From DUOJ01 sp041676265 (lineage in GTDB: Bacteria; Spirochaetota; Spirochaetia; Sphaerochaetales; Sphaerochaetaceae), in the NCBI GenBank assembly GCA_041676265.1, contig JBAYSE010000004.1:1-27105 (forward strand): a stretch of DNA of 27,105 bases. Direction: 5' to 3'. Shown here in pieces: positions 22,703 to 27,105 of this stretch. Under the pieces are notes generated by a model, which saw only the letters and a program-made list of their open reading frames with translations, did no database searches and was not told where the DNA came from. Numbering within the stretch: position 1 is the first letter of the stretch; every line of letters starts with the position of its first letter. The position numbers were made by a program, and so were the translations under genes.

Positions 22703-24119
22703 CCATCCTCCCGTAATAGGTATTGATCTCCTCTTCAGTGACCCTCTGCAATTCTTCAGGTGGTAGCTCTCCCAAAGCCCGCCAAGCTAGGTCAAGGGTC
22801 TGTTCTATTGAGCGGTTTTCGCTAAAGGTTTGGTTGACAAATTTACGCTCAAAAAAGTTTCCAAACTCTAAGTATTGTTGATCCAGCGCAGTCAGCTCCT
22901 CTTCCCCAATAACGGAAGCTAGGTTTCTAACGTCTTGAACGTGACTATAAGAGGCAAAGAGTTGGTTGGCTAAATGGGGATGGTCTTCGCGCGTCATCCC
23001 CTCGCCGATACCATCTTTCATTAAACGGCTTAAGCTCGGCAGTCCATTGATGGGGGGATAGATACCCCGACCATACATCTCACGGTCAAAAACGATTTGT
23101 CCTTCGGTGATGTACCCGGTGAGGTCGGGTACCGGGTGACCAATATCGTCGTTGGGCATTGTCAAAATAGGCAACTGTGTAATTGAGCCCTCTTTGCCAA
23201 TTATTTTCCCAGAGCGCTCATAGAGCTCAGCCAGGTTGGAATAGAGGTACCCCGGGTACCCTTTGCGACTGGGAATTTCACCCCTTAAAGTTGAAATCTC
23301 CCGCAATGATTCGCAGTAGTTTGTCATGTCGGTCATTATCACCAAGACATGCTTGCCCTTGTTAAAAGCGAGGTGTTCGGCCAAAGTGAGCGCAGTGCGT
23401 GGTGTGATAGTCCTCTCAATAGAAGGGTCGTCAGCTAGTGACAAAAAGAGGGCAACATCCTCAAGGACTCCCGATTGTTCAAAACTGTCGATGAAGTAAC
23501 GCGCTACATCGTATTTAACCCCCATAGCTGCAAAGACGATGGCAAATTCCTGACTCTCACTCAAAACTTTTGCTTGGCGGGCAATTTGTGCTGCCAATTG
23601 GTTATGAGGCAAGCCATTGCCACTAAAAATTGGCAATTTTTGCCCTTGAATTAGAGTGGTGAGCCCGTCGATAACCGACACCCCAGTCTGAATAAAATCA
23701 CGAGGGTATTCACGGGCGGTAGGATTAATGGGCAGGCCGTTAACGTCTAACTCTTCATCCCCGTGGGGAAGTGCACCCCCGTCTCGCGGGTGACCTAACC
23801 CATTCATAACCCTGCCGAGCATCTGTTCTGTCACTGGGAGGGTTAAAGGTTCTCCCATAAAACGGACACGCGTGCTGGGGAGGGTTAATCCACTGGTCCC
23901 TTCAAAAACTTGTACCACGACCACCTCATCACTGGTGTCTAAGACCTGCCCTGTACGCATCACTCCCCGATTATCGATACACTCTACCAACTCTCCGTAA
24001 CCAATGGGGTGGGTGTTACGGACATAGATAAGGGGACCATCAATTCGGCTTGCCCCCACATATTCGCGACCACTGAGGAGTGCTTTATCGAGGGTTTGAA
24101 TAGTTTTAGCGCTCTTCAT
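22692..24119 (-). CDS. atpB: V/A-type ATPase subunit B
   Basis: Non-catalytic regulatory nucleotide-binding subunit of the A3B3 head, 475 residues. Family marks are GRVMNGLGHPRDGG, PRDFIQTGVSVIDGLTTLIQGQKLPIFSGNGLPHNQLAAQIARQ (B subunits carry this degenerate P-loop in place of GxxxxGKT), MTDMTNYCESLREIS, and IPSRKGYPGYLYSNLAELYERSG. A good ribosome site (GGGAGGGA) lies in the end of atpA. It overlaps atpA by 14 bp and atpD by 11 bp. Confidence 0.97.
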   Translation of the reverse strand: MKSAKTIQTLDKALLSGREYVGASRIDGPLIYVRNTHPIGYGELVECIDNRGVMRTGQVLDTSDEVVVVQVFEGTSGLTLPSTRVRFMGEPLTLPVTEQMLGRVMNGLGHPRDGGALPHGDEELDVNGLPINPTAREYPRDFIQTGVSVIDGLTTLIQGQKLPIFSGNGLPHNQLAAQIARQAKVLSESQEFAIVFAAMGVKYDVARYFIDSFEQSGVLEDVALFLSLADDPSIERTITPRTALTLAEHLAFNKGKHVLVIMTDMTNYCESLREISTLRGEIPSRKGYPGYLYSNLAELYERSGKIIGKEGSITQLPILTMPNDDIGHPVPDLTGYITEGQIVFDREMYGRGIYPPINGLPSLSRLMKDGIGEGMTREDHPHLANQLFASYSHVQDVRNLASVIGEEELTALDQQYLEFGNFFERKFVNQTFSENRSIEQTLDLAWRALGELPPEELQRVTEEEINTYYGRMDET

Positions 24120-25896
24120 AGATCCCTCCCAGTTGCCGCATCGACCGCTCTAGGCGTAGAGCAATCTGGTCGAGTTCACTTAGATCATCATTAGGAATGC
24201 TAAAGCGCATTCTCGCGATATCTTGGACGACTTTTAGTCGTCTAATTTTAATCATTGTTACCCCTTTGGTAATAGCGTCTGAGCCCAATTTCCAATAGTC
24301 TAAGATTATCTGGAGCATCTTAAGTTGTTTACCCACCGTACTGTAACGATCGATATCGTCGAAGGCATTTTGTTGCAGGAAAGCAGTTTTAAAGAGGCGA
24401 CACACCTCTAAAACAAAGTTTTGACTATCGGGGAGGGCGTCGGGGCCTACCAGTTTAACAATTTGTTGGAGTCTCACTTCCCTTTGAAGGAGTTCCATAA
24501 TTTCTTGACGACTGTCCACCCAAGACCCTTCTCCCTGCAGTTGCCACCAAGGGGCGACTTCATCGACATATTCAGAGTAGGAGTCTAACCAGCTGATTGC
24601 CGGGTAGTGGCGGGCACTGGCTAAAGCGCGGTCCAGTCCCCAAAAACAACGGACAAATCGTCTGGTGTGCTGGGTGACCGGTTCAGAGAAATCTCCGCCC
24701 GGCGGGGAGACGGCGCCAATGATTGAAACCGACCCCTCTACCCCACTGAGGGTCTCCATATAACCGGCTCTCTCGTAGAATTGGGCAATTCTGGTGGGCA
24801 AATAGGCAGGAAAGCCCTCTTCGGCGGGCATCTCTTCCATCCGTCCCGAGAGTTCACGTAACGCTTCAGCCCAACGGCTGGTGGAGTCGGCCATTATGGC
24901 TACATGGTAGCCCATGTCACGGTAGTATTCGGCAAGTGTGACTCCGGTATAGATACTCGCTTCGCGTGCCGATACCGGCATGTTTGAGGTGTTTGCTATT
25001 AAGATAGTCCTCTCCATTAGAGAGCGACCCGTGTGCGGGTCAATGAGGTGGGGAAATTCTCGTAATACGTCGGTCATCTCGTTACCCCGCTCACCACAGC
25101 CTATGTAGACAATTATATCGGCATCGCACCACCGGGCAATTGAGTGCTGTGTCATCGTTTTGCCCGTTCCAAAACCACCGGGGATTGCAACTGTCCCCCC
25201 TTTGGCCAAGGGGAAGAGCATATCGATGACCCGTTGTCCGGTAATCAGGGGGATCGTTAAAGGTTTACGATTGGTAGAGGGCCGGGGGACTCGAATAGCC
25301 CATTTATGGTACATTTTGAGGGGGATCTTTTTCCCATCGAGGTCCTCTAAAACACATATCTCTTTTTCGACCGTGTAGAGGCCTGCCTTAACTGTTTCAG
25401 CTACCTTATAAGGGCCACGCCCCTCTAAAGTAGGTGGAACTAATACGCGGTGCTCTACTCTGGCACTCTCTTGAACAAGACCAATGACCTGCCCAACTTT
25501 AACCGCTTCCCCTTTTTTGACGGTTGGTTTGTATTGCCACTCTTTTTTGCGGTCGATTGCATCGGAGGCGACTCCGCGCTGAATCGTATCACCACTTAAA
25601 TCTTTGATACGCTCCAAAGGGCGCTGTATACCATCATAAATAGTCCCAATCAGACCCGGTCCCAATTCTACGGACAAGGGCATATTGGCACCGTAAACGT
25701 TATCTCCGGGGGAGATTCCGGTAGCCTCTTCATAGACTTGAACGGTAGCTTCCCCACCGTCGAGTTTGACCAACTCCCCTATTAAGAGCTCTTCTCCAAC
25801 ATGGACCAACTCCATCATCATGGCGTCAGTCACCCCTTTGATGGTGATTACCGGTCCATTTACCCTTTTAACTTGTCCAACTATTCTTTGTGGCAT
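24106..25896 (-). CDS. atpA: V/A-type ATPase catalytic subunit A
   Basis: Catalytic subunit that hydrolyses or makes ATP coupled to H+ or Na+ movement. The 596-residue product has a beta-barrel N-terminal domain, the A-type-specific non-homologous insert (about residues 110-200), then the P-loop GGFGTGKT near 240-247, YIGCGERGNEMTDVLREFP, ADSTSRWAEALRELSGRMEEMPAEEGFPAYL, and SVSIIGAVSPPGGDFSEPVT. The last ~150 residues are the helical bundle. All catalytic landmarks are present. It overlaps atpE by 16 bp and atpB by 14 bp. No subunit C gene lies between E and A, unlike the Thermus or Enterococcus operons. Confidence 0.97.
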   Translation of the reverse strand: MPQRIVGQVKRVNGPVITIKGVTDAMMMELVHVGEELLIGELVKLDGGEATVQVYEEATGISPGDNVYGANMPLSVELGPGLIGTIYDGIQRPLERIKDLSGDTIQRGVASDAIDRKKEWQYKPTVKKGEAVKVGQVIGLVQESARVEHRVLVPPTLEGRGPYKVAETVKAGLYTVEKEICVLEDLDGKKIPLKMYHKWAIRVPRPSTNRKPLTIPLITGQRVIDMLFPLAKGGTVAIPGGFGTGKTMTQHSIARWCDADIIVYIGCGERGNEMTDVLREFPHLIDPHTGRSLMERTILIANTSNMPVSAREASIYTGVTLAEYYRDMGYHVAIMADSTSRWAEALRELSGRMEEMPAEEGFPAYLPTRIAQFYERAGYMETLSGVEGSVSIIGAVSPPGGDFSEPVTQHTRRFVRCFWGLDRALASARHYPAISWLDSYSEYVDEVAPWWQLQGEGSWVDSRQEIMELLQREVRLQQIVKLVGPDALPDSQNFVLEVCRLFKTAFLQQNAFDDIDRYSTVGKQLKMLQIILDYWKLGSDAITKGVTMIKIRRLKVVQDIARMRFSIPNDDLSELDQIALRLERSMRQLGGIYEER

Positions 25897-26504
25897 GGCT
25901 CTCCTTCCATCAACTCCTTTAAATCACGATCGTGGCGAATTAGGCGGGTAGTCACTTGATTATTGTAGGCTACTTTACCATCGAGAGAGGCCACTTCAAT
26001 GCCCTGACCGGTTAAAATCGCCCCTCCAAGGTGGAGTTTTACCTTTTTGCCAATCGCCTTTTTAACTAACTCTTCAGCTTCTCTCAACATGGTCTCATCG
26101 ATTTTTTCTTTAAAAGAACAGTTTACGCGTGCCTCATCGCGGTCTAGACCAATCGCGGCTTCCCCAATCCACTCAACCAATACTTGTCGGTAGTGCTCTT
26201 TACCAATCTCGCCCTCCATCATTTGGGCTGTCTGGGCTAAAACTTTTTGTCTGAGCCGTTCACTTAAAGAGACGCGGTATTTGCGCTCCAGACTCCGCTT
26301 AGAGGACTCTTCTAACCGTTGGATCTGAACGAGCCTCTTTTTAGTAGCCGCCTCTTCCTGTAAATTAAACTCTTTGATTTTTTGCGCCGTCGCCGATTTG
26401 ATAGTTTCAACATCATTGGCCGCATCTTTTAAAATTCGGGCCGCTTCCTTGTGGGCTGCTTCGATAATCCCTGAAAATAGTTGTTTAGTAGCTTCTTCAC
26501 TCAT
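25881..26504 (-). CDS. atpE: V/A-type ATPase subunit E
   Basis: Peripheral-stalk subunit that holds the catalytic head to the membrane part. The 207-residue product has the expected long charged N-terminal helix (about residues 1-90, e.g. AAHKEAARILKDAANDVETIKS and a KRSLERKYRVSLSERLRQK stretch) and a globular C-terminal domain ending in a GGAILTGQGIEVASLDGKVAYNN segment that matches V-type E proteins. It starts within the atpF stop (4-bp overlap) and overlaps atpA by 16 bp. No subunit G/H, the usual coiled-coil partner of E, is seen in the window; it may be upstream or replaced. Confidence 0.93.
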   Translation of the reverse strand: MSEEATKQLFSGIIEAAHKEAARILKDAANDVETIKSATAQKIKEFNLQEEAATKKRLVQIQRLEESSKRSLERKYRVSLSERLRQKVLAQTAQMMEGEIGKEHYRQVLVEWIGEAAIGLDRDEARVNCSFKEKIDETMLREAEELVKKAIGKKVKLHLGGAILTGQGIEVASLDGKVAYNNQVTTRLIRHDRDLKELMEGEPCHKE

Positions 26505-26803
26505 AGAGCAACCCCTATAGCTTTATTGACAAGTGCACGCAAATCACGTGAGACGCCCCCACTCATCCGGTTTGGGATTTCAACGATCAGAGGAAAAGTT
26601 TCACTAAAAATATAATGGTCAACCACTTCTCGCACCATATCAGCAATATCTTGAGTGATGATGATAATCCCATTATCGCGGTCTTCAAGGGCTTTATTTA
26701 AGACATTATGAGCCTCTTCAGCACTTTTTACCACCGCTCCGTTGGTCCCGACTAACGAGAACCCGAGGACCGTATCTTCATCACCAATCACGAAATAGCG
26801 CAT
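26501..26803 (-). CDS. atpF: V/A-type ATPase subunit F
   Basis: Small central-stalk subunit of 100 residues that sits beside subunit D and regulates the motor. It begins MRYFVIGDEDTVLGFSLVG, the standard opening of this family, and shows the IIIITQDIADMVREVVDHYI segment and an ending (FPLIVEIPN) typical of subunit F. It lies 3 bp after atpK and overlaps atpE by 4 bp. It is full length. Confidence 0.94.
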   Translation of the reverse strand: MRYFVIGDEDTVLGFSLVGTNGAVVKSAEEAHNVLNKALEDRDNGIIIITQDIADMVREVVDHYIFSETFPLIVEIPNRMSGGVSRDLRALVNKAIGVAL

Positions 26804-26806
26804 TGG

Positions 26807-27105
26807 TCAAACTTTCCCTAAAATCATCAGTGCCGTAATGAAACCAAAGACGACCAAACCTTCTGCCAAGGCGATAAAAATTAAGGCTTGAGCGCCAATT
26901 TCGGGCTTCTCACTCACAGCAACCATAGCAGCCGCACCAACGTGTGAGATGGCAAAACCGGCGGAGACGGCTCCAAAAGCGAAAGCTATGGCAGCGGAGA
27001 TGACGGCCCACATAATATCCTTGCTACCGCCGGCACTCTCACTCACATTGCTCTCTGCAGCAAAAATTGGTGGGGTAAAAACAAAGCCCGAGATGATTAA
27101 CAGCA
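26807..27105 (-). CDS. atpK: V/A-type ATPase subunit K (proteolipid), 5'-truncated
   Basis: Membrane rotor-ring subunit carrying the ion. The visible 99 codons run off the right edge. Two transmembrane helices form a hairpin: about AVISAAIAFAFGAVSAGFAI, and ALIFIALAEGLVVFGFITAL with the ion-binding Glu in AEG; the connecting loop is SEKPEIG. The frame continues upstream of the GTG at 27046 as a hydrophobic stretch ending in PPIFAAES, then NVSESAGGS. The real start is therefore outside the window, and the protein has a signal-peptide-like N-terminal extension that I recall from treponemal K subunits. Whether it uses H+ or Na+ is not decided. Subunit I is expected immediately upstream. Confidence 0.92.
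   Translation of the reverse strand, partial: LLIISGFVFTPPIFAAESNVSESAGGSKDIMWAVISAAIAFAFGAVSAGFAISHVGAAAMVAVSEKPEIGAQALIFIALAEGLVVFGFITALMILGKV

Noticed and set aside
1..27105. Search for CRISPR, tRNA, rRNA, insertion sequences, prophage, toxin-antitoxin or known defence genes
   Set aside because: No repeat array, cloverleaf, transposase, integrase or defence-type domain was seen; all sizeable frames are accounted for by the listed genes.

Overview
The window is bacterial chromosome and looks like a spirochaete (Spirochaetota, Treponema/Sphaerochaeta-like). The main reasons are a V/A-type rather than F-type ATPase cluster in the order K-F-E-A-B-D with no subunit C or G between these genes, an arginyl-tRNA synthetase with the KMKSREG signature, a KsgA with the N-terminal YNSPRA segment, and a stand-alone ComEC without a metallo-beta-lactamase domain. 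The phylum is an inference from remembered families, not from a database search. The region is very gene-dense, with many 4-44 bp gene overlaps. I see no rRNA, tRNA, CRISPR array, insertion sequence or prophage.

Left part (1-5714). A 3'-truncated argS runs off the left edge. It is followed by about 465 bp without an intact gene, holding an argS promoter and the stump of a SAM-dependent methyltransferase. Then come an EpsC-type serine O-acetyltransferase (+), a convergent AraC-family regulator (-), and a tyrA-mtaB pair (-).

Middle (5715-17380). Overlapping divergent promoters separate tyrA from a + strand operon of pta, a membrane GGDEF/EAL protein whose phosphodiesterase half looks active, and a MATE exporter. 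Convergent to it is a - strand operon gph-pgm-hypothetical-comEC-ksgA. A second divergent promoter pair drives gph and an MFS transporter-HD hydrolase operon. On both sides of this 57-bp gap the -10 box sits 7-8 nt before the ATG and no Shine-Dalgarno is visible, so both mRNAs may be leaderless.

Right part (17462-27105). One long - strand co-directional array runs atpK-F-E-A-B-D, then a universal stress protein, a PTS EIIA-like protein, a membrane diguanylate cyclase, a beta-CASP metallo-beta-lactamase RNase-like protein and a PIG-L deacetylase. The first eight genes are overlapped or separated by only a few bases; the last three follow with 10-32 nt gaps. Ion-motive force, stress/PTS sensing and cyclic-di-GMP synthesis are therefore physically linked, and the opposing phosphodiesterase sits in the pta (acetate/ATP) operon.

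I did not find a clear new defence or mobile system. The more unusual signals are the leaderless divergent pair, the V-ATPase/Usp/EIIA/cyclase linkage, a 9-bp-stem hairpin at the EIIA-cyclase junction, the overlapping pta/tyrA promoters, and the conserved-looking but unnamed membrane protein next to comEC.
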